A stretch of 64,000 nucleotides of DNA, taken from NCBI RefSeq assembly GCF_900100885.1, contig NZ_LT629692.1, positions 1,116,001-1,180,000 of the forward strand, in the 5' to 3' direction. The notes under the pieces are model-generated. The model saw nothing but the letters and a program-made list of their open reading frames with translations. It had not been told where the DNA came from and ran no database searches. Shown piece after piece: positions 39,461 to 47,245 of this stretch; position 1 is the stretch's first letter, and every line of letters starts with the position of its first letter. The stretch comes from Microbacterium pygmaeum. Its GTDB lineage: Bacteria > Actinomycetota > Actinomycetes > Actinomycetales > Microbacteriaceae. A program made the position numbers and the translations under genes.

Positions 39461-40459
39461 ATGGTCGATACCCAGTCTTCCGCAGATGCGCCGTCCCGTC
39501 GGGTCGGCGTACGCGAGGTCGCGCGTGCCGCCGGGGTGTCGACCCAGACCGTCTCCCGGGTCATCAACGACAATCCGGGAATCCGCGCCGAGACGCGCCA
39601 GCGCGTGCTCGACGCGATGGCCGCGCTGGACTACCGGGTCAACAACGCCGCGCGCGCCCTGGGCACCAGTCGCACTCGTACCGTGGGCATCGTGGCGTCG
39701 GACGCCAGCATGTACGGGCCCGCGATCGGCATCGTCGCGCTTGAATCGGCAGCACGAGCCGCCGGGCTCTGGGTCACGACCGCCTACGCGGATGCCGGCG
39801 ATGAGTCGTCGATGATCGCCGCCGCGCGCCACCTCGGCGCGCAGGGCGTTGACGGCATCGTCGTCGTCGCCCCGCACGCGCGCACGCTCGCTGCGCTCGG
39901 GTCGGCCGGCCTCGGGGTCCCGGTGATCGCGCTGCACGGGCCGGAGGCGGCCGGCGCGCAGCGCGAAGCCGCGAAGATGGCGATCGGCTACCTCGCACAG
40001 GCCGGACACGTCCGCATCGGGCACCTCGCAGGTCCTGCGGACTGGCTCGAAGCCGCGGAGCGTGCGAACGGCTACATCGCGTCGGTCGCCGAGTTCGGCG
40101 TGCAGTCGGTCGGCACCTGGCGAGGGGATTGGAGTGCGGCATCCGGATTCGCCGCCGCAGCCGACATCGCGGTCGCCGCCGGCGCGGGGCTGAGCGCGAT
40201 CTTCGCCGCCAACGACCAGATGGCGCTCGGGCTGATCGCCGGCCTCGCAGCGGCGGGTATCGACGTCCCCGGAGACATCAGCGTCGTGGGTGTCGACGAC
40301 AACGCGGATTCGGCCTATTACCGACCCGCGCTGAGCAGTGTCCGGCTCGACGTCGCAGGGGAGGCGGCGCGGTGCATCGCAGAACTGGTCGATGTCGCGG
40401 CCGCGCCGCCAGCGGCGCCGATGCTCGTCGTGCGTGCATCAGTCGCGCCGCCCGCGTGA
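39461..40459 (+). CDS. LacI family transcriptional regulator (GH2/Ytf locus)
   Basis: This 332-residue regulator has the N-terminal helix-turn-helix and hinge helix: VGVREVARAAGVSTQTVSRVINDNPGIRAETRQRV, then YRVNNAARAL. The periplasmic-binding-like effector domain contains GIVASDASMYG and ends SVVGVDDNADSAYYRPALSSVRLD. It lies between the GH2 gene (divergent) and the sugar ABC transporter genes (same direction), so it probably responds to the imported sugar. Its recognition helix (QTVSRVIN) closely matches that of the second LacI protein at 45408. TATTGT 7 nt before the ATG suggests a leaderless start. Confidence 0.92.
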   Translation: MVDTQSSADAPSRRVGVREVARAAGVSTQTVSRVINDNPGIRAETRQRVLDAMAALDYRVNNAARALGTSRTRTVGIVASDASMYGPAIGIVALESAARAAGLWVTTAYADAGDESSMIAAARHLGAQGVDGIVVVAPHARTLAALGSAGLGVPVIALHGPEAAGAQREAAKMAIGYLAQAGHVRIGHLAGPADWLEAAERANGYIASVAEFGVQSVGTWRGDWSAASGFAAAADIAVAAGAGLSAIFAANDQMALGLIAGLAAAGIDVPGDISVVGVDDNADSAYYRPALSSVRLDVAGEAARCIAELVDVAAAPPAAPMLVVRASVAPPA

Positions 40460-40475
40460 ATGTTCACGCTCACAT
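40460..40475. promoter_or_regulatory. Possible additional LacI half-site pair before the binding-protein gene
   Basis: ATGTTCACGCTCACAT keeps the outer ATGT/ACAT half-sites of the 16-bp operators at 39401 and 46497, but the inner bases differ. It starts immediately after the LacI stop codon. Weak evidence on its own. Confidence 0.35.
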
Positions 40476-40516
40476 CCGTTACCAAACTGTTGCCCAGCGA
40501 GCGCAGAAAGCCGTTT

Positions 40517-40542
40517 GTGAACGCTAACAGTGAGCGCTAACA
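40517..40542. promoter_or_regulatory. Tandem LacI-type operators upstream of the binding-protein gene
   Basis: Two adjacent 13-bp direct repeats, GTGAACGCTAACA and GTGAGCGCTAACA. The second is a near-palindrome with the AGCGCT centre typical of LacI-type sites. They lie about 85 bp before the ATG at 40625. They resemble, but are not identical to, the ATGTTACCGGTAACAT sites. Confidence 0.6.
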
Positions 40543-40624
40543 TCCTGACAGCGGCCACGGCGGCCGGCAGCACCGGGAGCGCAACGGACGGCGCACCCGG
40601 GAGCGAACAAGGAGGTTCATTCAC

Positions 40625-41611
40625 ATGAAGAAGCTGATCTCGGTCGCAGCGGCAGGCGCCCTGCTGATCGGACTCGCCGGCTGCGCCGGCGGCGGCACCG
40701 CTGCAGGCGGCACGAGCGAAGGCCCCAAGGCTCTGGACGAGCTCGTCGTGGGCTTCGCCCAGGTGGGCGCCGAGTCGGGCTGGCGCACGGCCAACACCAA
40801 GGACATCCAGGCGGCCTTCAAGGACGCTGACATCGAACTGAAGTTCTCGGATGCCCAGCAGAAGCAGGAGAACCAGATCAAGGCGATCCGCTCGTACATC
40901 CAGCAGGGCGTCGACTACATCGCGTTCTCGCCGGTCGTCGAGACCGGATGGGACGCAGTCCTGAACGAGGCCAAGGCCGCCGGCATCCCGGTCGTGCTCA
41001 CCGACCGCGCGGTCGACTCGAAGGACGACTCGCTGTACGTCACCTTCCTCGGCTCCGACTTCATCGAAGAGGGTAAGAAGGCGGGCGAGTGGGTCGTCGA
41101 CGAGTTCGCGGACGCCGATAAGGTCAACATCGTCCAGCTCGAGGGCACCACGGGCGCGGCACCGGCCATCGACCGTGCAGAGGGGTTCGCCGAGGTCATC
41201 GGCGCCGACGACAAGTTCGAGATCGTCGCCAGCCAGACCGGTGACTTCACGCGTGCCGGCGGCAAGCAGGTCATGGAGGCCATGCTGAAGTCCAACCCGG
41301 ACATCGACCTGGTCTACGCCCACAACGACGACATGGGCCTCGGCGCCATCGAGGCGATCGAAGCCGCGGGTCTGGTCCCCGGCAAGGACATCAAGATCGT
41401 CACCGTGGACGCGGTCCACGACGGCATGCAGGCGCTCGCCGACGGGAAGATCAACTTCATCGTCGAGTGCTCGCCGCTGCTGGGCAAGCAGCTGGTCGAT
41501 GTGATCTCCACGCTCAACGACGGTGGGACGCCCGAGAAGCGCATCGTCACGGAGGAGACCACCTTCACCCAGGAGCAGGCCGTCGAGGCCCTGCCCGACC
41601 GCCAGTACTGA
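40625..41611 (+). CDS. ytfQ: Sugar ABC transporter substrate-binding lipoprotein, YtfQ-like
   Basis: The 328 residues begin with a lipoprotein signal ending LIGLAGC (Cys20). The mature part is strikingly like E. coli YtfQ, the galactofuranose-binding protein: LVVGFAQVGAESGWRTANTK, QQKQENQIKAIRSYIQQGVDYIAFSPVVETGW, TGDFTRAGGKQVMEA and DLVYAHNDDMGLGAIEAI. It binds a furanose or pentose outside the membrane and delivers it to the permeases encoded downstream. Given the araDBA genes, L-arabinose or arabinofuranose is a likely ligand. An AAGGAGG site precedes the ATG. A hairpin directly after the gene may raise its level over the ATPase. Confidence 0.92.
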   Translation: MKKLISVAAAGALLIGLAGCAGGGTAAGGTSEGPKALDELVVGFAQVGAESGWRTANTKDIQAAFKDADIELKFSDAQQKQENQIKAIRSYIQQGVDYIAFSPVVETGWDAVLNEAKAAGIPVVLTDRAVDSKDDSLYVTFLGSDFIEEGKKAGEWVVDEFADADKVNIVQLEGTTGAAPAIDRAEGFAEVIGADDKFEIVASQTGDFTRAGGKQVMEAMLKSNPDIDLVYAHNDDMGLGAIEAIEAAGLVPGKDIKIVTVDAVHDGMQALADGKINFIVECSPLLGKQLVDVISTLNDGGTPEKRIVTEETTFTQEQAVEALPDRQY

Positions 41612-41617
41612 TCCATT

Positions 41618-41649
41618 CGAGGGGCGGATGCCGCGGCATCCGCCCCTCG
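41618..41649. terminator. Intra-operon hairpin after the binding-protein gene
   Basis: A perfect 15-bp stem, CGAGGGGCGGATGCC with its complement and a 2-nt loop, lies 6 bp after the stop codon. The ATPase gene of the same operon follows 55 bp later, so it probably acts as a partial terminator or mRNA stabiliser favouring the binding protein. Confidence 0.7.
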
Positions 41650-41704
41650 TCTTCCCCGCCCGTACGCCCTGAAGACCGACCAGCCGTTCGATGGAGAACT
41701 CACT

Positions 41705-43288
41705 ATGACCGAGCTCATCCGCCCGCCCGCTCCCGAGGGGCAGCCGGAACCCGTCGTCGAGATGACCGACATCTCCATCTCGTTCCCGGGCGTGAAGGCC
41801 CTCGACGAGGTCTCCTTCCGCATGTTCCCCGGCGAGGTGCACTCGCTCATGGGCGAGAACGGCGCGGGGAAGTCGACGCTGATCAAGGCGCTCACCGGCG
41901 TGTACCAGATCGACAGCGGGCAGATCCGCCTGTCGGGTCAGCCCGTCTCGTTCGCCACGACTGCGCAGGCGCAGGCCGCCGGCATCAGCACGGTCTACCA
42001 GGAGGTCAATCTCCTCCCCAATCTCTCCGTGGCCGAGAACATCATGCTCGGCCGCGAACCACGCCGCTTCGGCGGCATCGACTACCGCCGCATGCGGGCT
42101 CGCGCCCGCGAGGTCCTGGACGAGCTCGGTCTCGAGGTCGATCCCGGTTCGCTCCTGGGCTCGCACTCGCTCGCGGTGCAGCAGCTGATCGCCATCGCCC
42201 GCGCGACGAACGTCGATGCGCGCGTGCTGATCCTCGACGAACCCACCTCCAGCCTGGACGCCGATGAGGTCGCCGAGCTCTTCCGGATCATCCGCTCACT
42301 CAAGGACAGCGGCGTGGCGATCCTGTTCGTCTCGCACTTCCTCGATCAGGTGTACGAGATCGCCGATCGCCTCACCGTCTTCCGCAACGGCCGGCTGGTG
42401 GGGGAGTACCTGACCCCGGACCTGCTGCGCATCGACCTGGTGCAGAAGATGATCGGCAAGGAGATCGCGACCCTCGACGACCTCGAAGCGCGGGTGCACG
42501 ATGCTGACACGGATGCCGCGGACTCCACGGTCTTCCTCCGCGCACGCGGAATCGGGCGCAAGGGCGCGGTCGCCCCGGTCGATGTCACGATCCATGAGGG
42601 CGAGGTCGTCGGCTTCGCCGGGCTGCTCGGGTCGGGACGCACCGAGGTCGCCCGCCTCCTCGGTGGCGTGGATCGCGCCGACAGCGGCTCGCTCACCGTC
42701 AAGGGCGAGACGATGCGCCTGCGCACCCCCCGGCGCGCGATCTCCGAGCGGATCATGTACTCCAGCGAGAACCGCCGCGGTGAGGGCATCGTCGACGAGC
42801 TCACAGTGCGCGACAACATCATCCTCGCGCTGCAGGCCGACCGCGGATGGTTCCGGCCGATCCCGAAGAAGCGGCAGGACGAGCTGGCGCAGAGCTACAT
42901 CGACGCGTTGAACATCCGCCCCGGGAACGCCGACGCGGTGGTGCGCAACCTGTCCGGCGGCAATCAGCAGAAGGTGCTGCTGGCGCGCTGGCTCGCCGTC
43001 GCTCCCCGCCTGCTGATCCTGGACGAGCCGACCCGCGGGATCGACGTCGGAGCCAAAGCCGAGATCCAGAAGCTGGTCTTCTCGCTCGCCGAGAACGGCA
43101 TGGCCGTGGTCTACATCAGCGCAGAGCTGGAGGAGGTGCTCCGGCTGAGCCATCGCGTGATCGTGATGCGCGACCGTCAGAAGGTCGCCGACCTCGTCAA
43201 CGAAGACCTGTCCGTCGACAGCCTGATGGCCCTCATCGCCGAGGGATCCGGCGACGAAGAGACCGAGAACGTAGGAGAAGCCCGATGA
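41705..43288 (+). CDS. ytfR: Sugar ABC transporter ATP-binding protein with two NBDs, YtfR-like
   Basis: This 527-residue protein is of the RbsA/MglA/YtfR type with two fused nucleotide-binding domains. The first has Walker A GENGAGKSTLIKAL (50-63) and Walker B LILDEPTSSLD. The second has a degenerate P-loop LGSGRTEVARLLGG, as usual for this family, then LSGGNQQKVLLARWLA and LILDEPTRGIDVG. It energises sugar uptake at the inner face of the membrane. The start at 41705 has GGAG upstream. Its stop overlaps the first permease start by 4 nt, so the transporter genes form one coupled operon. Confidence 0.94.
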   Translation: MTELIRPPAPEGQPEPVVEMTDISISFPGVKALDEVSFRMFPGEVHSLMGENGAGKSTLIKALTGVYQIDSGQIRLSGQPVSFATTAQAQAAGISTVYQEVNLLPNLSVAENIMLGREPRRFGGIDYRRMRARAREVLDELGLEVDPGSLLGSHSLAVQQLIAIARATNVDARVLILDEPTSSLDADEVAELFRIIRSLKDSGVAILFVSHFLDQVYEIADRLTVFRNGRLVGEYLTPDLLRIDLVQKMIGKEIATLDDLEARVHDADTDAADSTVFLRARGIGRKGAVAPVDVTIHEGEVVGFAGLLGSGRTEVARLLGGVDRADSGSLTVKGETMRLRTPRRAISERIMYSSENRRGEGIVDELTVRDNIILALQADRGWFRPIPKKRQDELAQSYIDALNIRPGNADAVVRNLSGGNQQKVLLARWLAVAPRLLILDEPTRGIDVGAKAEIQKLVFSLAENGMAVVYISAELEEVLRLSHRVIVMRDRQKVADLVNEDLSVDSLMALIAEGSGDEETENVGEAR

Positions 43289-44331
43289 GCGCGCTGCTCG
43301 CCCGAATGTTCACCAGCCGGCTGTTCTGGCCGGTCGTGATGCTCCTGGTGCTGTTCCTGATCAACGTGATCGCCTTCCCGGGCTTCTTCGCGATCTCGAT
43401 CCGCGACGGCAACCTCTACGGCAGCATCATCGACATCCTCCGCAACGGTGCGCCGACGCTCATCGTCGCGGTCGGCATGACGCTGGTGATCGCCACCCGC
43501 GGCATCGATCTGTCGGTCGGCGCGGTCTGCGCCATCTCGGGCGCGGTCGCCTGCAGCATCCTGCTCGGCGCGTCGGACCCCGCCGATCCCGGCGTGGTGG
43601 CGATCGCGATCCTCACCGCCCTGCTCGTCGGGCTCGTGTGCGGACTGTGGAACGGTCTGCTGGTGTCGGTCTTCGGCATCCAGCCGATCATCGCCACGCT
43701 GATCCTGATGACCGCCGGCCGGGGTGTGGCGATGCTCATCACCGAGGGTCAGATCCTCACCGTGACCAGCCCGCCGTTCAAGGCACTCGGCTCCGGGTTC
43801 TGGCTCGGTGTGCCGATCGCGATCTACATCGCCGCGATCGTCTTCGTACTGGCGGCGCTGCTCACCCGGCGCACCGCGCTGGGACTGCTGATCGAGTCGG
43901 TCGGCATCAACCCGGAGGCGAGCCGCCAGGCCGGCGTCCGCTCGCGCGGACTCCTGTTCGCGGTCTACACGTTCTGCGCGATCTGCGCGGCGGTGGCCGG
44001 GCTCATCCTCACCGCCAACACGATGGCAGCCGACGCGAACAACACCGGTCTGTTCATCGAGCTCGACGCGATCCTGGCGGTCGTGATCGGCGGCACCTCC
44101 CTCGCGGGAGGTCGATACTCCCTGGCCGGGACGCTCGTCGGCGCCCTGGTCATCCAGACGCTGGTCACCACCGTCTACACCGTCGGGATCCCGCCGATCG
44201 CCACCATGGTCTTCAAGGCCGCCGTCGTCACCGTCGTCTGCCTGCTGCAGTCGCCGACGACCAACGAGGCGCTCTCGGGCTGGCGACGACGACTCTCGGC
44301 GCGAGCCGGAAAGGGGCTGGCCGCAGCATGA
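43285..44331 (+). CDS. ytfT: Sugar ABC transporter permease, YtfT-like
   Basis: This 348-residue permease of the BPD_transp_2 family (RbsC-like) has about ten helices. Characteristic segments are GAPTLIVAVGMTLVIATRGIDLSVGA, with the conserved GIDLSVGA motif, and AILAVVIGGTSLAGGRYSLAGTLVGA, the EAA-like coupling region. The gene overlaps the ATPase upstream and the second permease downstream by 4 nt each (ATGA), which fixes both starts and supports stoichiometric expression. The two permeases form a heterodimer, as in the galactofuranose system of E. coli. Confidence 0.93.
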   Translation: MSALLARMFTSRLFWPVVMLLVLFLINVIAFPGFFAISIRDGNLYGSIIDILRNGAPTLIVAVGMTLVIATRGIDLSVGAVCAISGAVACSILLGASDPADPGVVAIAILTALLVGLVCGLWNGLLVSVFGIQPIIATLILMTAGRGVAMLITEGQILTVTSPPFKALGSGFWLGVPIAIYIAAIVFVLAALLTRRTALGLLIESVGINPEASRQAGVRSRGLLFAVYTFCAICAAVAGLILTANTMAADANNTGLFIELDAILAVVIGGTSLAGGRYSLAGTLVGALVIQTLVTTVYTVGIPPIATMVFKAAVVTVVCLLQSPTTNEALSGWRRRLSARAGKGLAAA

Positions 44332-45368
44332 CCGCTCTCATCTCCCCTCCTGTTCAGCGCGGTCCCGGGAACCAGGGGAGCGCAGGAAGCCGGGTCGGCG
44401 CGCGGGTGCGCGACGCATTCACGAGCCCGAAGTACGGACCGGTGCTGGTCACCGCGATCCTGTTCCTCGCCGTCTTCATCGGCGGCGGCATCCGCTATCC
44501 CGGCTTCTTCTCCGGCCAGGTGCTGCTGAACCTGCTCGTGGACAACTCGTACCTCATCGTGCTCGCGGTCGGGATGACCTTCGTGATCCTCACCGGCGGC
44601 ATCGACCTCTCCGTCGGCGCGGTGGTGGCGCTGTCGACGATGATCGCAGCGAGCCTGCTGCAGAGCGGCTGGCCGCCGGCCGCGGTGATTCCGCTCATCC
44701 TCGTGCTGACGAGCATCCTCGGGCTGCTGGTGGGGCTCATGATCCACGTCTTCAAGGTGCAGCCGTTCATCGCCACGCTGGCCGCGATGTTCCTGGCCCG
44801 CGGGCTCTGCTACGTGATCAGCCAGAATTCGATCTCGATCACCGATCCGTCCTTCATCGCGCTCGCCGTGACGCGCATCCCGCTCGGCGGCGGTCTGTCG
44901 ATCACCCCGAGCGTCCTGATCGCGGTGCTGGTCGTGGTGGTCGCGGTCTGGGTGCTGCACCGCACCCGCTTCGGCCGCACGGTCTACGCGATCGGCGGCG
45001 GCGAGCAGAGCGGCATGCTGATGGGTCTGCCGGTCGCTCGGACCAAGGTGCTCGTCTACGTCATCTCGGGGTTCTGCTCGGGGGTCGCGGGTGTGCTCTT
45101 CACCTTCTACACGCTCTCCGGCTATCCGCTCACGGCGATCGGCACGGAGCTGGATGCGATCGCCGCCGTGGTGATCGGCGGCACCCTGCTGGCCGGCGGA
45201 TACGGGTTCGTCCTCGGCTCGGTGCTGGGCGTGCTGGTCCTCGGGATCATCCAGACGATCATCACGTTCGAAGGGACGCTGTCATCGTGGTGGACGAAGA
45301 TCTTCATCGGCGCGCTGCTGCTGGTCTTCATCATCCTGCAGCGTCTGCTCACGTCGCGGCGCCGATGA
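44328..45368 (+). CDS. yjfF: Sugar ABC transporter permease, YjfF-like
   Basis: This 346-residue second permease has NSYLIVLAVGMTFVILTGGIDLSVGAVVALS and LDAIAAVVIGGTLLAGGYGFVLGSVLGVL, the same family signatures as the first but clearly diverged from it. The N-terminal 35 residues are a soluble Pro/Gly/Arg-rich extension. It is the last gene of the coupled ytfQ-R-T-yjfF order, which is the gene order of the E. coli galactofuranose transporter. The LacI gene at 45408 starts 39 bp after its stop with its own -10 hexamer. Confidence 0.93.
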   Translation: MTALISPPVQRGPGNQGSAGSRVGARVRDAFTSPKYGPVLVTAILFLAVFIGGGIRYPGFFSGQVLLNLLVDNSYLIVLAVGMTFVILTGGIDLSVGAVVALSTMIAASLLQSGWPPAAVIPLILVLTSILGLLVGLMIHVFKVQPFIATLAAMFLARGLCYVISQNSISITDPSFIALAVTRIPLGGGLSITPSVLIAVLVVVVAVWVLHRTRFGRTVYAIGGGEQSGMLMGLPVARTKVLVYVISGFCSGVAGVLFTFYTLSGYPLTAIGTELDAIAAVVIGGTLLAGGYGFVLGSVLGVLVLGIIQTIITFEGTLSSWWTKIFIGALLLVFIILQRLLTSRRR

Positions 45369-45395
45369 GGTCACGGCGGCGGCGGGACGGCCCGC

Positions 45396-45401
45396 GATAA
45401 T
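45396..45401 (+). promoter_or_regulatory. -10 hexamer of a leaderless promoter for the second LacI gene
   Basis: GATAAT lies exactly 6 nt before the GTG at 45408 and is close to the consensus TATAAT. No ribosome-binding site is present. It lets the regulator be expressed independently of the transporter operon. Confidence 0.55.
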
Positions 45402-45407
45402 GAAGGC

Positions 45408-46481
45408 GTGGACGCGGCCCGACGCGGCCGAGAGGAGCCGGTCGAGCAGGTGAGTGCGAACGGCGACGGTCCCGGGACCAGCGAGAAGAACCGCGTCGCG
45501 ACGATCTTCGACGTCGCGCGCCTGGCAGGCGTGTCGCACCAGACGGTCTCGAGGGTGCTGAATGATCTGCCGAACGTGCGTCCCGCGACGCGCGAGCGCG
45601 TCGAGAAGGCGATCCGGCAGCTGCGGTACGTGCCTTCTCAGGCCGCGCGTGCACTTGTGACGCGGCGTTCCCGCACCATCGGGTTGGTGGCGACCGGGCT
45701 GCCCGACTTCGGCCCGTCCAGCATCGTGCTCACCGTGAACGAGTCGGCAGCCGACGCGGGCTACGCCGTCATCACCACGAACCTCGTCGATGCCTCGGGA
45801 CGCAACGTCCGCGCGGCAACCGAGATGCTCGTGCGCCACAACGTCGAGGCGATCGTGCTGGTCGCCGCCGAGCGCGAGACCGTCGACGCCTTCGACGGCT
45901 GGGAACTGGGCGTGCCGCTGATCGCGGTGGCCTCCGAGGAGCGCGGCCGCGCAGTGCACGTCACCCTGGACCAGTACGGCGGCGCGCGCGCGGCGGTTTC
46001 GCACCTGCTGGAACTCGGTCACCGCGACATCCGCCACATCGCGGGACCCGCCGGATCCATGGATGCCGAGGAGCGGCTTCGCGGCTGGCGCGACCGGCTG
46101 ATCGAAGCCGGCATCCGTCCGGTCGAACCGGAGCGCGGAGACTGGTCGCCCGACGCCGGCTATCGGATCGGGAGCGCGCTGATCAGCGCCGGGGTGCCAT
46201 CTGCGGTCTTCGCCGCGAACGATCAGATGGCGCTCGGGATGCTGCACGCTGCACACGAGGCACGGCTCGGCGTTCCCGAGGACGTGAGTGTGGTGGGCTT
46301 CGACGACATCCCCGAGGCCGCGCATTTCGCACCCCCGCTGACCACGGTCAGGCAGGATTTCTCCTCGCTGGGGCGGGACGCCATGATCGCCGTGCTGGCC
46401 GTGCTGCAGGACGATGAGGGCGAGCCGCCCGCTCCGCGCGAAACCCATCTGGTGGTCCGCGCGAGCAGTCGCCGGGTGTGA
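45408..46481 (+). CDS. LacI family transcriptional regulator of the arabinose genes
   Basis: This 357-residue protein has a 25-residue polar N-terminal extension, then the helix-turn-helix ATIFDVARLAGVSHQTVSRVLNDLPNVRPATRERV and hinge YVPSQAARAL. The effector domain has GLVATGLPDFGPSSIVLTVNE and ends VVGFDDIPEAAHFAPPLTTVRQDF. It lies directly upstream of araD, with a 24-bp palindrome between them. Recognition-helix residues match those of the LacI protein at 39461, so both may bind ATGTTACCGGTAACAT. It is the best candidate for the local arabinose regulator. A start at a later GTG is possible because of the long extension. Confidence 0.92.
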   Translation: MDAARRGREEPVEQVSANGDGPGTSEKNRVATIFDVARLAGVSHQTVSRVLNDLPNVRPATRERVEKAIRQLRYVPSQAARALVTRRSRTIGLVATGLPDFGPSSIVLTVNESAADAGYAVITTNLVDASGRNVRAATEMLVRHNVEAIVLVAAERETVDAFDGWELGVPLIAVASEERGRAVHVTLDQYGGARAAVSHLLELGHRDIRHIAGPAGSMDAEERLRGWRDRLIEAGIRPVEPERGDWSPDAGYRIGSALISAGVPSAVFAANDQMALGMLHAAHEARLGVPEDVSVVGFDDIPEAAHFAPPLTTVRQDFSSLGRDAMIAVLAVLQDDEGEPPAPRETHLVVRASSRRV

Positions 46482-46492
46482 CTGGCGGGATC

Positions 46493-46516
46493 GATGATGT
46501 TACCGGTAACATCATC
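46493..46516. promoter_or_regulatory. 24-bp palindromic operator before araD
   Basis: The 16-bp core ATGTTACCGGTAACAT (46497-46512) is extended on both sides by GATG/CATC to a perfect 24-bp palindrome, 27 bp before the araD ATG. The same core lies before the GH2 gene at 39401. Confidence 0.85.
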
Positions 46517-46543
46517 GGTGCCCGGCGACCGATGGAGGACACC

Positions 46544-47245
46544 ATGACCAGCGCTGATGTGGAGGCCGCGATCGCGGCCACCCGATCCGATGTCGCCCGA
46601 CTGCACGGCGAGCTGGTGCGGTACGGACTGGTCGTGTGGACCGGAGGCAACGTTTCCGGCCGCGTGCCGGGCGCCGACCTCTTCGTGATCAAGCCGTCGG
46701 GCGTCTCGTACGACGATCTGACCGCCGAGAACATGATCCTCTGCGATCTCGACGGCACCGTCGTGCCCGGTTCGCCCGGCAGCGAGCGGAGCCCGTCCAG
46801 CGACACCGCCGCGCACGCGTACGTCTACCGCAACATGCCCGAGGTCGGCGGGGTCGTGCACACCCACTCGACCTACGCGGTCGCGTGGGCGGCACGCGGC
46901 GAGGAGATCCCGTGCGTGATCACGGGCATGGCCGATGAGTTCGGCGGACCCATCCCGATCGGTCCGTTCGCGGTGATCGGCGACGACTCGATCGGGCAGG
47001 GCATCGTGCAGACGCTGCGCGGGCACCGTTCGCGTGCTGTGCTCATGCAGAACCACGGCCCCTTCACGATCGGTGCCAGCGCGAACGACGCGGTCAAGGC
47101 CGCCGTGATGTGCGAGGACGCCGCGCGATCAGTGCACATCGCACGTGAAGCGGGGCCGCTCATCCCGATCCCGCAGGAGAAGATCGACGCGCTCTACAAC
47201 CGCTACCAGAACGTCTACGGACAGAGCGGCGACGTGCGGCGATGA
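46544..47245 (+). CDS. araD: L-ribulose-5-phosphate 4-epimerase
   Basis: This 233-residue class II aldolase-fold enzyme has WTGGNVSGRVPGADLFVIKPSGVSYDDL, the phosphate-binding region, and GGVVHTHSTYAVAWAA with the two zinc His ligands. LMQNHGPFTIG supplies the third His. It converts L-ribulose 5-phosphate to D-xylulose 5-phosphate, the last step of the arabinose pathway. The ATG at 46544 has GGAGG five bases upstream; ATG 46532 is an alternative. It overlaps the kinase gene by 4 nt. Expression should be controlled at the palindrome 46493-46516. Confidence 0.93.
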   Translation: MTSADVEAAIAATRSDVARLHGELVRYGLVVWTGGNVSGRVPGADLFVIKPSGVSYDDLTAENMILCDLDGTVVPGSPGSERSPSSDTAAHAYVYRNMPEVGGVVHTHSTYAVAWAARGEEIPCVITGMADEFGGPIPIGPFAVIGDDSIGQGIVQTLRGHRSRAVLMQNHGPFTIGASANDAVKAAVMCEDAARSVHIAREAGPLIPIPQEKIDALYNRYQNVYGQSGDVRR

